A DNA stretch of 64,000 bases from Torymus aiolomorphi (GCA_036365515.1 CM070876.1:127851894-127915893), one strand, 5' to 3'; shown: positions 12,476 through 23,627, counted from the first letter of the stretch. The notes: generated by a model from the sequence alone, not told the origin. Numbers and translations are program-made.

Positions 12476-12615
12476 TAAAACCGCTGCCAATTCATTGGCC
12501 CGTGGCTTCCTTAAACTTAATTTGCTTATTCATTTAATTAAGTTTTAATAACAAAATTTATAATTTTTGTAACAATTTATGACGTAATTATAATTAAATT
12601 CATTTATGAAGATTA
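12476..12615. repeat. Dispersed repeat, copy 1
   Basis: AAACCGCTGCCAATTCATTGG followed by AT-rich sequence recurs at 14024-14170 in the same orientation. The word GCCAATTCATTGGC forms a small palindrome. Confidence 0.7.
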
Positions 12616-13639
12616 AAAAGTATTAATTTTTAAATTATGTATAAAATATGAATAAAATAATAGGTATGATTTTTTTTAAATTATGTGTGAAAAATAAATA
12701 CAATAATTGATTGTAATATTATCGTCAAAATCTTTTAAAATTCCTAAATAACCTCTACTTCAAAGTATATTTTCTTTGTGAAATTTCACAACTAGGATAC
12801 TTGTCTCTAGTAGTATGCCTGCCCGTATTTGTGTGCTCTTTCTGGAATTTCCGGTGAAAGAAAAAGGTTCTTAAAAATAATAAATGGCTGTTACAAAACA
12901 AAAGCAGGTACACAACATGCGCGCATAGCGCATAGCGCATGTCATTTCCATTTTCCAGTATACATAAATGCGTTCCCGAATAATTACGATTTTAAAAGAG
13001 GGATAAAATAATCTTGAACTCAAATATCTCTGAAATTCATAAACGAATTCTTTTATCCTAATAACTCTTCTAATAAATAATATAAAAACTCTACATGTTC
13101 ACCAAATATCAAAGAAATTAAAACAATTTTAATGTAGCTATATTGTGCGACAACAAAGATAGCCAATTTCAAAAATACTAAAATTTTACATATCAAACAT
13201 CTCAAAAAATAACTATATAATCTGAATGAAATTTTGCACAGGTATTGCCTACATCGCATACAAAATAGTCTATAAATTTCAAGCTGATACATGAAGTCGT
13301 CATTGAGAAGTTACGATTTTGAAAAAAACCGTAAAAAAATTTTAACCTTAAATATCACTGAAAATCATGAGACAATTCTTTCACCTAAAGGACTTATACG
13401 ATAATATATAGACTCTACGTCTCCACAAAATTTCAACATGATTAAATCAATTTTTTTTTCTCTAGTTATCATGCGACAAAGAAAATGACTTTGTAAAATA
13501 CAAAAATTTTCAAAATCAAATATTTCAAAAAGTAATCGTACGATTGTGATGAAAATTCGCACACATATTATCTATATCAGATACAAAATTGTCTATAAAT
13601 TTGGAGCTGATACATGGAGCCGTTCTCGAGAAATTACGA

Positions 13640-14170
13640 TTTGAAAAAAGGTTAAAAATTTTAACCTCAAATATTTCTGAAATTTCTGGACTAATCATTA
13701 ATCTCGATCTTATCATTAAAAAAAAAAGCAAAAATCAATTTTCAGTAGATCGAAATGCGAAATAAAATAAAAACGCATGGGCGAATCAAAAACCGAATTT
13801 TTGACCCGCTATAACACAAAAAAAAAAGAAAAAAATGAGACCTGTCCGGTTAAAATCGATCGAGTAGAAGCTAAGATCCAGGCGTACACACACTCACACA
13901 CACACGCACGCACGCACGAACGTACGCACGCACGCACACATCCATACATGCATTTTTCGAAAATCATGAATTTTGGTTCCTAACACCTCGAAAAACCATT
14001 ATAACATGTTTTTACAACAACTCAAAAAACCGCTGCCAATTCATTGGCCCGTAGCTTCCTCAATCGTAATTTGTTGATTCCTTTAATTAATTTTGAATAA
14101 CAAAATTTATAATTTTTTAAAAAATTTATTGCATAATTATAATTAAATTCATTTATGAATATCAAAAATT
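13640..14170. repeat. Dispersed repeat block with ACGC/CACA microsatellite
   Basis: ATCATTAAAAAA, then a TTTTTGACCCGC word, then ATGAGACCTGTC...GTAGAAGCTNAGATCCAGGCGTA recur at about 14930-15220. The block includes a CACACA/ACGC microsatellite at 13887-13940 and ends in the second copy of the 12476 repeat. It may be the 3' tail of an unidentified repeat family. Confidence 0.65.
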
Positions 14171-14929
14171 GTTAATTTTTAAATTTATTTATTTATTTAT
14201 TTATTATTTATTTATATCAAATTTATATAAATTTTGAGCTGATAAATAAAGTTATCATTTGAAATAGAAGTAAAATATCTATATTTTATAATAAAACAAA
14301 TACTATATACTTTTATAATATAATGATGATAACATCATTGGAGTTATGAGTTTTAAAAAAAAAACATGTTTTTGTTTTTGATGATAACTAAAGAACCGTG
14401 ATAGATAGAAAATTAATTTTTCTTAGAAAATATTGGTATTTTAATTCTCTTTCGAATGCCACCCACCCCATTCAGATACATACAGCCGTTCTCGAGAAAT
14501 TACGATTTTAAAAAAATGTCAAAAAATTTTTAACCTCAAATATCTCTGAAATTTATGGACCAATCATTTTGCCCAAAGAACTCAACCGAGAACTATAAAA
14601 AATCTACCTCTAAAAGGAATTTTCAAGCCATTAAGTCAATTTTACTCTTGTAATCATTGGACATACAAAACTGATTTTTTTCATTTTTCAATTTTTTACT
14701 CAAAATCTAGCCTACAGAATGTATTAAAATTTTAACAGATTATAGCTATTTATATTCTGTATTATCATGATTTTTCTCAAAAAAAATTGACCGTTTAGTT
14801 TAGGAGTTATAAGCTTCTAAAAAAAAAATACGTTTTTGTTAATAACAAAAGAACCGCGATAGCTAGAAACTTTTTTTTTAGAAAATATAGGTATTTTAAT
14901 TCTCTTTCGAACGCTACCCATCAGATTCG

Positions 14930-15310
14930 AATAACTCGATCCTATCATTAAAAAAATCAAAAAACAGTTTTGAGAAAATCGAAAATTTGAAAAAAAAAAA
15001 CAAAAACGCATCGCCCCAATCAAAAAACTGAGTTTTGACCCGCCATCACGCAAGAAAAACAAAAAAAAATGAGACCTGTCTAGTCAAAATCGACCGAGTA
15101 GAAGCTGAGATCCAGGCGTATACACACACACATACACACATACATCCATACAGACATTTTTCAAAAACCATGTATTTTGATTCCTAAAACCTCGGAACAC
15201 AATTATAACATGTTTTTACAACAACTCAAAAATTTACTATCACAAAGCTTCCTCTAGGAGGAAGTAATACTATCACAAAGCTTCCTCTAGGAGGAAGCAA
15301 AATAGATTTA
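14930..15310. repeat. Second copy of the dispersed block plus twin hairpins
   Basis: This is a second copy of the block at 13640. At 15234-15300 two direct copies of a 36 bp unit follow (ACTATCACAAAGCTTCC then TCTAGGAGGAAG). Each forms a perfect hairpin of the type CTTCCTCTAGGAGGAAG. No gene is present. Confidence 0.65.
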
Positions 15311-15439
15311 AAAAATAGATTTATAAAATATGTCAAAAAAATTTTTTTTTATTTGATTTTTCAATTATATATGTTACTTCAGTAATTATAATATACTTCA
15401 GACAATTTTTGAGAATTAATTTTCTGAAGCAACTCCAAT

Positions 15440-16700
15440 GCTAAATCTATAACGTTTTGAAACTTTAAACGCCTTTATCTCGAAACCGTGTTTTTGAAAT
15501 CGGCCGGAAACGAAACTCTTGCAGTTTTCATCCGGTTGATTTGAAATATTAACGGTAGCTTCTTGATATCTAGTGAAGTACACACGATTTTAGCGATTGG
15601 TTTTTTTTAAACAAGGTATAAACAATTAAAGTCATTTTTTTTTGTCAAAAATGCAACTTTTTGTTTAACTGGTCGCCATTTTGCGAAAAATTGATATTAA
15701 ACTATTGTCGTGTGTACTTCACTAGCAAATCGAATGTAGATTATGACAAAATTTTTTTTATTGTTCCAGATGCTGATAGGGCTGCGTAATGTGTCCGGCC
15801 GCGGAACATCTTTTTTAAAATACTACAAAGTTATTACGTTCTACAGCCGCCATTTTGTTTTAAATGTCAAATAAAAATTTTTTTTTGTACTCTTGAAGAG
15901 TTGCCCTATCGATTGGTATATTATTTGTAAAACCTTTTTCACAAAATAAATTAAAAAAAAAATTCTGAAGAAGCCCTTGTTATTTTAGCCTTCACATAGG
16001 TATAACCCCTTAAGCAATTTTCTTCTTCGTTAAAAAAGTAGCTAAAATATGAAATTAATATTTCTAAGTGAATGTTCATAAAAACATGGCCCAAAATTTA
16101 CGTTTCTATAATTTATAAGTTAATTTTTTTTTTTTTTGTATTTTGATACTATTTGTAAATTTTAATTAACCGTCTTTCGTTTATATATAATTATTTTTAT
16201 AAATATACATGTATTAAACTATTCAACTGACTATTTAAATAAACAGCTTAAATGTAGTAAATAAATTGTTTGTCTTATAAAATTCTATGAATTTCGTATA
16301 CGAAAGTAATATTTCAACTCAGGTACACGAACTACGTTACGAAAAGGGCAGGGATTTTTTCATTCAAAAGGGACTGCGTTCCCGCATATTCTATAACTAC
16401 CTTTTGTTTGGAGATTCCGGTTTACGCATGTTCTATACCTACCATTCGTTTGGAAATCTGTCTTAAGCACTGCTTACATAAGTGCTGTGCGTTGCGTTTT
16501 GTCCAGCGCGCTGATGGGCTACTCAGGGAATTCTAGCCAATCGATGATGTTGCTTCTGAATCGCAACGCACGGCATATTGCAGTACTAATATACACGATC
16601 CCTTAGCAGTATAGTATAGAACGTTCTTCAACGGTTGTCAGCTGATAGTTTGAAAGCGTCGTTTTGGCATCGGTTAGCATTTGAAAGTATTCTCGAGCGT
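15440..16700. other. AT-rich intergenic DNA with a short inverted repeat
   Basis: The words AGTGAAGTACACACGA (near 15583) and TCGTGTGTACTTCACT (near 15706) form an inverted repeat. The rest is AT-rich, turning more GC-rich from 16320 toward the 5' end of the next gene, which may hold its promoter. No TATA box was assigned with confidence. Confidence 0.45.
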
Positions 16701-16758
16701 GGAGTTTATTCTTCAAGCACGTTTTTTGCATAATATCTTTATTTTTATTTGAGCAAAG

Positions 16759-16903
16759 GTAAGACAATATTGAGTATATTATTATTATTTTTATATTAAT
16801 TTAAGGAAAAATTGTGTGTTCAAAATTTCTAACCTTCAAAAAGAAAAATCATCCTAAAAATAAAGTAATATACATACTTTCTTCACATAAATATTTTTTT
16901 ACA
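16759..16903 (+). other. Putative 5' UTR intron of the GCDTTS/CXC gene
   Basis: A consensus donor (CAAAG|GTAAGA) and a polypyrimidine-AG acceptor (TTTTTTTACAG|C) bracket 145 bp just upstream of the ATG at 16925. This is evidence from the sequence only. Confidence 0.5.
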
Positions 16904-16924
16904 GCTTCTACTAAGAAACAACTA

Positions 16925-19033
16925 ATGGCTGAGCAGGCGGATAATTGTATTATTTGCGAGAAACTTTTAAGTGACAGTGATATTCGTACCTTGAAAGAAG
17001 ATAGTATTAAGAGTTGCATTAAAGCCAGTATAAGAAGACATGATAAAAAACATTTGGAGTTTCGAAAATTTTTATCTATCAATGTGCGTACAAACTGTGC
17101 TAAATCTTACACTTGGGAGAAAAGTATAGAATCAGCTGCAAAAAATTTAAAAATTCATTGCCTAGTGGTTCTTCGACACGAAGTACAAATGATGCTGACT
17201 TTGACTTTAATACGTTTTGTTTTATCTGCTAAAGAGATGCCAGTAGTGATTTCATTGCAAAAAAAATTAAGGTACCAAAAGACAAAAAACAAGCGGTTTC
17301 TGTTGTGACTAGTGCAGATTTGAGAAAAACTTTAATAAATAAATTGAGAAGTGTTGATGATAGGCAGTGCATAGATATTTTATCGCGTATAATGACATTG
17401 AAGATTTGGTAGCTGTTGGCGCTCGATATCATATGAACTGTCATAAACTATTGTATACTAAATTTCGAAAAAATTCTGAAGTCGAGGAATCTACTGTATA
17501 CGAAATGACAAAGTTCATTTCTAGCTACATAATAGAAAATAAGAAAGAGTGTCAGTTTAATATTAAAGAAATATTGGAAAATTTTGAATGTGTTGAATGG
17601 CCCAATTTAAAATATGTTAAAAAGCACCTACAAAATATTTTTGGTGACGATATTATTGTACATACTTCCAGATACAGGCCAATAATAACTTTTATTAATA
17701 GTGGTCACAAAATTTTAACCGGTAATTGGTACAAAAATAAATCGAGAAATGAGATAGATGAGCGCCTCAGAGTCGTTAAGAGTGCCGGAAAAATTATTTT
17801 GGAAGATATTCGCGCGAAAGTGTATGATTGCGACTCTTATCCAGCACCAGATGATTTTCTTTCAGACGTTTTACCTGTAATTCCAGATACATTGCAAGAA
17901 TTACTGAATGAAATAATATTGAAAAATAAACGCTCTGTCGATAAGTATATGACAAAAATTACAAGTATTTCTCATGCGATTATAGCAGCAGCTCGGCCGA
18001 GATCGTTCTTGTCTTGTCTGCAAATTGGATTAGCAGCAATGCTTAATAAAAAGTATGGATCAAAAGAATTACTAAAAATTTTAAATACTTTAGATTTTTG
18101 CGCTACTTATGAAGAGTCTTTACTATTTGAAGCATCTGTTTTATCATATCCACAAAATTTGCAATACAATGATTCATATTTTCAATATGTGTTCGACAAT
18201 GCGGATCATAATATCAATACCATAGACAGTCGCAATACATTTCATGCTATGGAAGGCATCGAAATTGTAACACCTCATCAGTCAGTTACTGGTAGTACGT
18301 GTGTTCCTAGACTGAAGAAAATCCCCAGTGCTGAAGTAAATGGACAATTTGGTAAAGTAAATTTACAAACTTATTATAAACGTTCAAGTTAGGGCATGGA
18401 AAATATTTTAGTGAAAGACTTAGATGACCTAAGCTCCATGTCTTTAGACATTAAAATATCAGCAACTGAACTTTTATGGTTGCTCGGTAAAAGTATGAAT
18501 CAGACTTTGAGGGTTAGAATGGGTTTATGCAACTAATAACAGAAAAAGAAGTTCAAAAAAGTAAAATCAATTTTTTACCATTTCTGAATGCTTCGCCAAG
18601 CCATTACGATACGATATACACTGTTCTGTTTGAAGCTGATAGAAGGTGTAAAGAAAAGGGCCAAAGAAATTCCTTTGTGACATTTGATCAACCGTTGTAC
18701 TATAAAGCTAGAGAAATCATTGAATGTTGTAAAGATGAATTATCAACGGTAATTATGAGACTTGGTGGATTTCATCTTGCAATGTCTTTTGTAGGTGCTA
18801 TAGGATTTATTATGAATGGCAGTGGATTAAAGGAGCTCTTTTGCGAAATATTTGCTGAAAATTCATTTGAAAAAATTTTAGGCGGTCATACTTATTCTAG
18901 AGCAGTAACAGGTCATACTTTAGCGTATTTAGCATTGGGACAAGTAATTCTCTCTTCATTTAATTTTCGTGAAAGCGAAAATGAAGTTGTGCATAATCTT
19001 CTGCAATGTATCGATGATGAAACATTAATTAAT
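16925..19033 (+). pseudogene. GCDTTS/CXC repeated-family gene, 5' part (broken by the Polinton)
   Basis: The ATG at 16925 follows a good splice acceptor. The N-terminus is Cys-rich (NCIICEKL, then a FxFNTFCFIC-like Cys pair in a shifted frame), suggesting a zinc-binding module. The long middle part (17367-18392 and 18527-19027) is helical with no known domain and is separated by frameshifts or stops near 17170, 17390, 18390 and 18525. At 19028-19033 the codons ATT AAT are duplicated by the Polinton insertion, and the same frame resumes at 31070. Related multi-copy proteins occur across arthropod genomes, so the gene may itself be mobile. I do not know its function. Confidence 0.6.
19028..19033. 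repeat. Target-site duplication, left (ATTAAT)
   Basis: The six bases ATTAAT immediately before the Polinton AG end are repeated at 31070-31075 immediately after its CT end. Polintons are known to make 6 bp duplications. Confidence 0.9.
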
Positions 19034-19577
19034 AGTAGGTAAGCTAAGAGAGTTCTGGCTCACTGAGCCAGAACTCTCAGAGAGTTCTAACTCAGTGAGC
19101 CAGAACTCTCTTAGCATTTTCGACGTTGAGCATAGAATTCTACGAAGGCCGTTAACCCAACTGCGCCAGAACTCTCATAGTATTTTCGAGTCAAACATAG
19201 AATTTTACGAAGCCCGTTAACCCTACTGAGCCAGAAGCTCTACTGAGCCAGAAGCCTCCCCACATTTTCGAGCTCATCTCATGGCGAGCTCTCGATGAGC
19301 TAGCGCATACTTAAAATTAATGACTACTTTAGTCTTTTATACTTATCGCGTTCGGGTAAAGAATTCGTATTAGTGGAATACTTTTGAGAATACTGTTTCC
19401 ATTTTGAATCCTCCTTTTTTTCTCCTGTTTAGAATCAAGAAGAGGAGTATAAGCGCTTGAACTTGTGTTTTGACCCATCTTGTTCGACGTCAGGGACACG
19501 AATGAAGCATTTACTCCCAATCCATAGAAGTCTCTTCCGTTCACGATTCGTAGAATTTTTTCAGAAGTTTAACGTTA
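19034..19577. repeat. Polinton left TIR
   Basis: This is the reverse complement of about 30533-31069 with scattered differences. It holds internal palindromes built from GAGTTCTGGCTCACTGAGCC and encodes, leftward, a frameshifted copy of the TIR small protein. Confidence 0.9.
19329..19484 (-). pseudogene. TIR-encoded MGQNTS small protein, left copy (frameshifted)
   Basis: The copy starts MGQNTSSSAYTPLLD like the intact right-TIR copy at 30627-30779, but shifts frame after KQEKK and ends in unrelated residues. The reading start is inferred from the right copy. It lies downstream of the five leftward HSE/TATA/initiator modules, so it is the nearest coding sequence those promoters could drive. 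Confidence 0.5.
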
Positions 19578-19609
19578 TGCAGGTCCTCCTGGTGTTTGGC
19601 CGTATGAGT

Positions 19610-19670
19610 GAATGAGGCCAAGCGGGCACAGCAGCTCCTCTTATAGCCCTCTCCGAGCTCGAGAATTTTC
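19610..19670 (-). promoter_or_regulatory. HSE/TATA/initiator module 1
   Basis: On the minus strand: GAAaaTTCtcGAG (19670-19658), then TATAAGAG (19645-19638), then TCATTC with its A at 19613, 32 bp from the T of the TATA box. The heat-shock element has two perfect units and one GAG. Confidence 0.55.
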
Positions 19671-19883
19671 GGAGAGGGGAGAGAACCTTCCAGAACAGCA
19701 GCGGTGGTGGTAAACCAAGGAGTGGGGGAAGCAGCCACGGCTATAAGAAGCGGTGCAGTAGAGACAGCGGCACAGTCGACTTCTTCGTTGTCAGCCAGCA
19801 GCAAGTCCTGGATACCTCAGCCATGAACTCTTCCCGGTGGACGGCTCTCTCTGCAGGTCCTCCTGGTGTTTGGTCGGATGAGT

Positions 19884-19944
19884 GAATGAGGCAAAGCGGG
19901 CACAGCAGCTCCTCTTATAGCCCTCTCCGAGCTCGAGAATTTTC
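19884..19944 (-). promoter_or_regulatory. HSE/TATA/initiator module 2
   Basis: This is the second copy of module 1: GAAaaTTCtcGAG (19944-19932), TATAAGAG (19919-19912) and TCATTC with A at 19887. Spacing is identical to module 1. Confidence 0.55.
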
Positions 19945-20135
19945 AGAGAGGGGAGAAAACCTTCCAGAACAGCAGCGGTGGTGGTAAATCAAGGAGTGGG
20001 GGAAGAACGATAACATCATCATGACCGCCCGCTGTGCATACCGGCACATGTCGTCTGCTCTGCATGTGCTCATGCTTATATATACAATGGATAGGATGAC
20101 AGCCAGGATGAGAGTAGCGGCGGCGGCGACAACAG

Positions 20136-20204
20136 CAATGAGAGACCGTTACGCACCACACCCTTATTTATAGTGAGAGTGCGTGAGCATGGAAACTTCG
20201 AGAA
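20136..20204 (-). promoter_or_regulatory. HSE/TATA/initiator module 3
   Basis: A perfect three-unit heat-shock element, TTCtcGAAgtTTC on the minus strand (20204-20192), precedes TATAAATA (20172-20165) and TCATTG with A at 20139, 33 bp downstream. Further GAAnnTTC units lie upstream to about 20380 (for example CTCGAACGTTCTG and CTCGAATGTTCTT), so this is the densest cluster. Confidence 0.65.
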
Positions 20205-20464
20205 GGCTGTAACCATCACCGAATTCCGCGAACTGCGTCTCGAACGTTCTGCGCTCACGCGCGCGAGCATGGAAACTTCGAGATGTGTTCCACGGAATCC
20301 TCCGGCAGTAGCGAACCGTCTCGAATGTTCTTATTGCTATACAACCGAATATTCGAGGCGAATTCCACGTGAAATTCTGCGAACTCCGCATTAGTCTCTC
20401 TCCCCCTCTCTTTCTCTCTCTCGCTCGCTCGCTCACTGTCTCTCTCTCGCTCTCTCTATCCATC

Positions 20465-20914
20465 ATGAACGTGGCCTCCGTATCGATTCTCCTGGAGGAC
20501 CTCATCAACGGGGACATGGAAGAGGATATCCTCCAGGAGTTGATAACTCACACAAACGGGAGCAAGACCGCTCGGGAGCCACAACAGGAGCAGGAAGAGC
20601 AACAGCAGGAGCAGGAACAACAGCAGTTGTTTGCCCTCGTAGCAGCCATCAGCCTCCTCCTGATCGACGTCGATGCTACCGCCGCCGTCCTACCCGACGC
20701 TGCCGTCCTCCTCGTGGCAGCAGCCACCGCTGCTATCGTCGCCTTCACCAGAACCGGTCTCCTCCTCGACACAGCGGCCGTCCTGCCAGCCTCCGCTGCT
20801 CTCGACGCCGCAGTCGTCTTAACACCCACCACAGCCACCACTGCTCTCGACGCTACCACCGTCCATCTCGCCTCAACCACCGGAGAGCTAGTAACTGCTC
20901 GAAGGCTGGAATGA
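20465..20914 (+). CDS. Uncertain ORF, acidic N-terminus then Gln- and Ala/Thr-rich
   Basis: From the ATG at 20465 the frame gives about 149 residues. The N-terminal 35 residues look protein-like and acidic (ILLEDLINGDMEED). A Gln/Glu run follows, then a low-complexity Ala/Val/Thr region. No domain is recognised. It is preceded by a CTCTCT tract, and no TATA box is visible on this strand; promoter modules 3-5 around it point the other way. The minus strand is also partly open here but equally low-complexity. It may be a real Polinton accessory gene on the plus strand or spurious. I keep it because of the non-repetitive N-terminus. Confidence 0.3.
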   Translation: MNVASVSILLEDLINGDMEEDILQELITHTNGSKTAREPQQEQEEQQQEQEQQQLFALVAAISLLLIDVDATAAVLPDAAVLLVAAATAAIVAFTRTGLLLDTAAVLPASAALDAAVVLTPTTATTALDATTVHLASTTGELVTARRLE

Positions 20915-20987
20915 GAATGACTCTGCTATGACAAGCGTAGCCGAATATATATATAGACCACCGTGATCCTTCTCGATTGTTCTAGGA
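20915..20987 (-). promoter_or_regulatory. HSE-like/TATA/initiator module 4
   Basis: A degenerate heat-shock element (on the plus strand TTCtcGATtgTTCtaGGA, 20970-20987) precedes a minus-strand TATATATATATT (20955-20944). TCATTC follows with A at 20918, 33 bp from an in-register TATA start. Two of the four units deviate, so the heat-shock part is weaker here. Confidence 0.45.
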
Positions 20988-21112
20988 GGATCCGGCTTAA
21001 GAACCCGCACCTCGGTCTCTCTTACAACTGCAAAAATGTGAAATGATTAAAATGCACAACAAAATGAAGGGAACGGATACCAGCGTATTTAAATAAAAAA
21101 AATAAAACGATG

Positions 21113-21219
21113 TAATGAACTAGAGAGCAGCTGGTGACCGTTTTATAAATACACTTACTATACTGGATGCACTTACAAAGTGTATCGAAGGTTGTAGAAG
21201 GTTCTCGAAGCTTCTCGAA
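21113..21219 (-). promoter_or_regulatory. HSE/TATA/initiator module 5 (strongest HSE)
   Basis: At 21187-21219 seven alternating units read GAAggTTGtaGAAggTTC followed by tcGAAgcTTCtcGAA. Six of the seven match the nGAAn/nTTCn consensus, five of them contiguous (21197-21219). Leftwards follow TATAAAAC (21147-21140) and TCATTA with A at 21116, 31 bp downstream. This matches the layout of insect Hsp promoters. Confidence 0.7.
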
Positions 21220-21600
21220 TACTCAATGTTGTGGTAGTGACGTCAGAGGCTTAGCGTATTAGAAGTTATGAATGGAAGCCGTATTATACCAGTGTTTATA
21301 TTTACTCTATTGTATATAAACACACGCACGTGCTTTCATATCTATTTATATTTACTATTAATATTTTACTGCTTCGAATGCAGATTTTATATATGATACA
21401 GTATGTTATTTTGCGCGATGCACGATGCGAGTACGAACGCGTGCATAAGTGCGGGCGTATATGTGTGTGTTATAATGCATGGTGTAGTATGTGGTGTAAA
21501 AGTACAAACGTGAATGTGTATGGATATATATTATTATAGCTTAGACTTAGCGAATATTGCCATTATTTAGATAATTTAGTATAATATAACATTTCAAACA

Positions 21601-22692
21601 TTAAATTATGATTCCAGCATTGCGAAGTTCGCTGAGAATATAACGGATTTCATCAGAGTTAGTTCTTATTCCCATATTTTGCTCAGCAATGAGTACTCGT
21701 AAGCGATCAACTAATTTGTTAGGATCATCCCAAACGTCGAGTTCATATGCAGTTGTAAGAGCTGCAACTTCTTCTTCTTCGTCACTAGTCCACTTTTCTC
21801 GTTGGTATTTCGAACGAATAAAGTTATTACCTTCAAAGCGCTCCCGTGCTTCTTGATCATGAATGATTTTGGGTGAATATTCATTAGTTGAGGAATCTGA
21901 TATATCTTCACTAGAATGATCAGCTTCGTAATAACTATCGGTCTTGTTAGTAGTTAGAAGATGGGAGTCAATTCGAGTATCTGGTTCAACAGTTACAAAC
22001 TTCTTTAGAGGATTGACTATTGGTACAAATATCTTTTTGGCTACCACTGCATTAGTTTTCTCAACCCTTTTACGCTTCTCTCTTGCATTTTCAGCTTTGT
22101 TAACAATATTTTCTCGAGATAATGTCGAGTCACTTTTTACAAACGACTTTTCGAACATTGGAGCAATAAAATTATAACATTTTTTACTCTTTAGTTTTCG
22201 AATCGGCTTATTCATGCAATAGTGCTTTTTGTGAGCGCTTGAAACTTCCATAATCATGCGATAATTATCCAAATCATTTGATTTGATAAGACTTTCATCC
22301 GGAAGTTTTTTGAATAGTAATTGTAATAATCCTGCAGACAAACGATAGTTCCGATCCTTTACCTGGACAAAGTCCCCTTCAAACATTATTGGTGAATTTC
22401 CGATCATAAGTGAATTTCCTCGCTTGTAAATATCATAAATATTATCTAGATATCTTCTAGAATTTCCATTTAATTTCGTAACATATTTCTTGACTAGTTT
22501 TGCAAATTTATAATTATTAGAACTAGGAATGTTATTACGGCCAGGTCTCATATTAGATAGTTCAATTTCAGAAGTTTTCATATCATTAGCTGTATCGAAA
22601 AATTCAGCACTTTTTGTCAAACCTAATAGAGACTCTGATTTTTGTAATATGGCATCCTGAAACTTGCTAATAACAATCTGTGCATTTGACAT
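21601..22692 (-). CDS. DUF8207-like Polinton protein, paralogue 1
   Basis: This is a 363-residue intact frame. Residues ~95-175 (SLMIGNSPI through EVSSAHKKHY and NFIAPMF) and the C-terminal ~45 residues (VWDDPNKLVDRLRVLIAEQ...EIRYILSELRNAGIII) match the protein at 24967-25935 in order. I recall this architecture as DUF8207, common in insect Polinton-type elements; its function is unknown. A basic KKRKR-type linker (~205-220) and an acidic Ser-rich stretch (~255-280) lie between the two conserved blocks. It sits last in the leftward block, and a TATA/initiator pair lies just upstream. Two paralogues in one element suggest tandem duplication followed by divergence. Confidence 0.75.
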   Translation of the reverse strand: MSNAQIVISKFQDAILQKSESLLGLTKSAEFFDTANDMKTSEIELSNMRPGRNNIPSSNNYKFAKLVKKYVTKLNGNSRRYLDNIYDIYKRGNSLMIGNSPIMFEGDFVQVKDRNYRLSAGLLQLLFKKLPDESLIKSNDLDNYRMIMEVSSAHKKHYCMNKPIRKLKSKKCYNFIAPMFEKSFVKSDSTLSRENIVNKAENAREKRKRVEKTNAVVAKKIFVPIVNPLKKFVTVEPDTRIDSHLLTTNKTDSYYEADHSSEDISDSSTNEYSPKIIHDQEARERFEGNNFIRSKYQREKWTSDEEEEVAALTTAYELDVWDDPNKLVDRLRVLIAEQNMGIRTNSDEIRYILSELRNAGIII

Positions 22693-22717
22693 GTTTATGC
22701 TTCAAGAGTTGAGCATC

Positions 22718-22754
22718 AACTGAATAAATATATACAGCCAATATCCTTTTTATA
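22718..22754 (-). promoter_or_regulatory. TATA box and initiator of DUF8207-like paralogue 1
   Basis: TATAAAAA (T at 22754) is followed by TCAGTT with its A at 22721, exactly 33 bp downstream and about 29 bp before the ATG at 22692. Confidence 0.6.
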
Positions 22755-22784
22755 CTTTTATAGCATAGAGCAACCCGTTAACAC

Positions 22785-23460
22785 ATTTATGTCATAGAGT
22801 GACTACTTTTATATTCTAAAATGATGCGCTATTATGCCAGAGTAGCACCCTTTTTTATGTCATAGAGTGACACCTTTCAAAGAGTGACACCTTTTTTATG
22901 TCATAGAGGGACACCTTTCAAAGAGTAACACCTTTTTTATGTCATAGTGACACCTTTCAAAGAGTAACACCTTTTTTATGTCATAGAGTGACACCTTTCA
23001 AAGAGTAACACCTTTTTTATGTCATAGAGTGACACCTTTCAAAGAGTGACACTTTTTTTATGTCATAGAGTGACACCTTTTTTATGTCATAGAGTGACAC
23101 CATTTTATGTCATAGAGTAACACCTTTCAAACAGTAACACCTTTTTTATGTCATAGAGTAACACCTTTCAAAGAGTAACACATTTTTATGTCATAGAGTG
23201 ACACCTTTCAATGAGTGACACCTTTTTTATGTCATAGAGTGACATCTTTCAAACAGTAACACCTTTCAAAGAGTAACACCTTTTTTTATGTCATAGAGTG
23301 ACACCTTTTGGAACTTTTATTCTATACAGTAACACCTTTTTTCAACCTTTATGTCCATAGAGTAAAACTTTTTTATGCTATAAAGTATCATCTTTTGGAA
23401 TTATTATGCTCTAGAGTGAGATCTATTTTTATCATAGAGTAACACGTTTTATCTTTTACT
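22785..23460. repeat. Iteron-like tandem array inside the Polinton
   Basis: About a dozen copies of TGTCATAGAGTGACACC, separated by TTTCAAAGAGTAACACC or TTTTTTA, form a 20/40 bp-period array between the integrase and the DUF8207-like gene. The core TGTCA-tagag-TGACA is itself an inverted repeat. There is no coding potential. Confidence 0.85.
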
Positions 23461-23627
23461 ATATACATCTCACACTTCTGTAGTCGAGACAGATTCCTCT
23501 TTGAAATATAGATATTTGCGCAGATCCGGTTTAGCGTGTCAGTAAGAAATGAAAAATAAAGAACGAGTTAGTTTACTGAGGAAAAAAAGTTGTCGCTCCC
23601 ACCACTTTCTGTTTATTATTAAAGAAA

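Larger units (their letters stand above)
19577..20000. repeat. Tandem promoter-bearing repeat (two copies)
   Basis: About 145 bp starting CAGGTCCTCCTGGTGTTTGG occurs at 19580-19725 and again at 19855-20000 with few differences. Each copy contains, on the minus strand, a heat-shock element, a TATAAGAG box and a TCATTC initiator. The spacer between the copies encodes nothing recognised. Confidence 0.85.

Noticed and set aside
15234..15300. Twin hairpins as a Helitron 3' end
   Set aside because: The hairpins are not followed by a clear CTRR end, and no Rep/helicase sequence or TC start was found.
20548..20880. Minus-strand Ala/Val/Arg-rich open frame
   Set aside because: It is low-complexity, lacks an ATG at its conserved-looking start and mirrors the plus-strand repeat.
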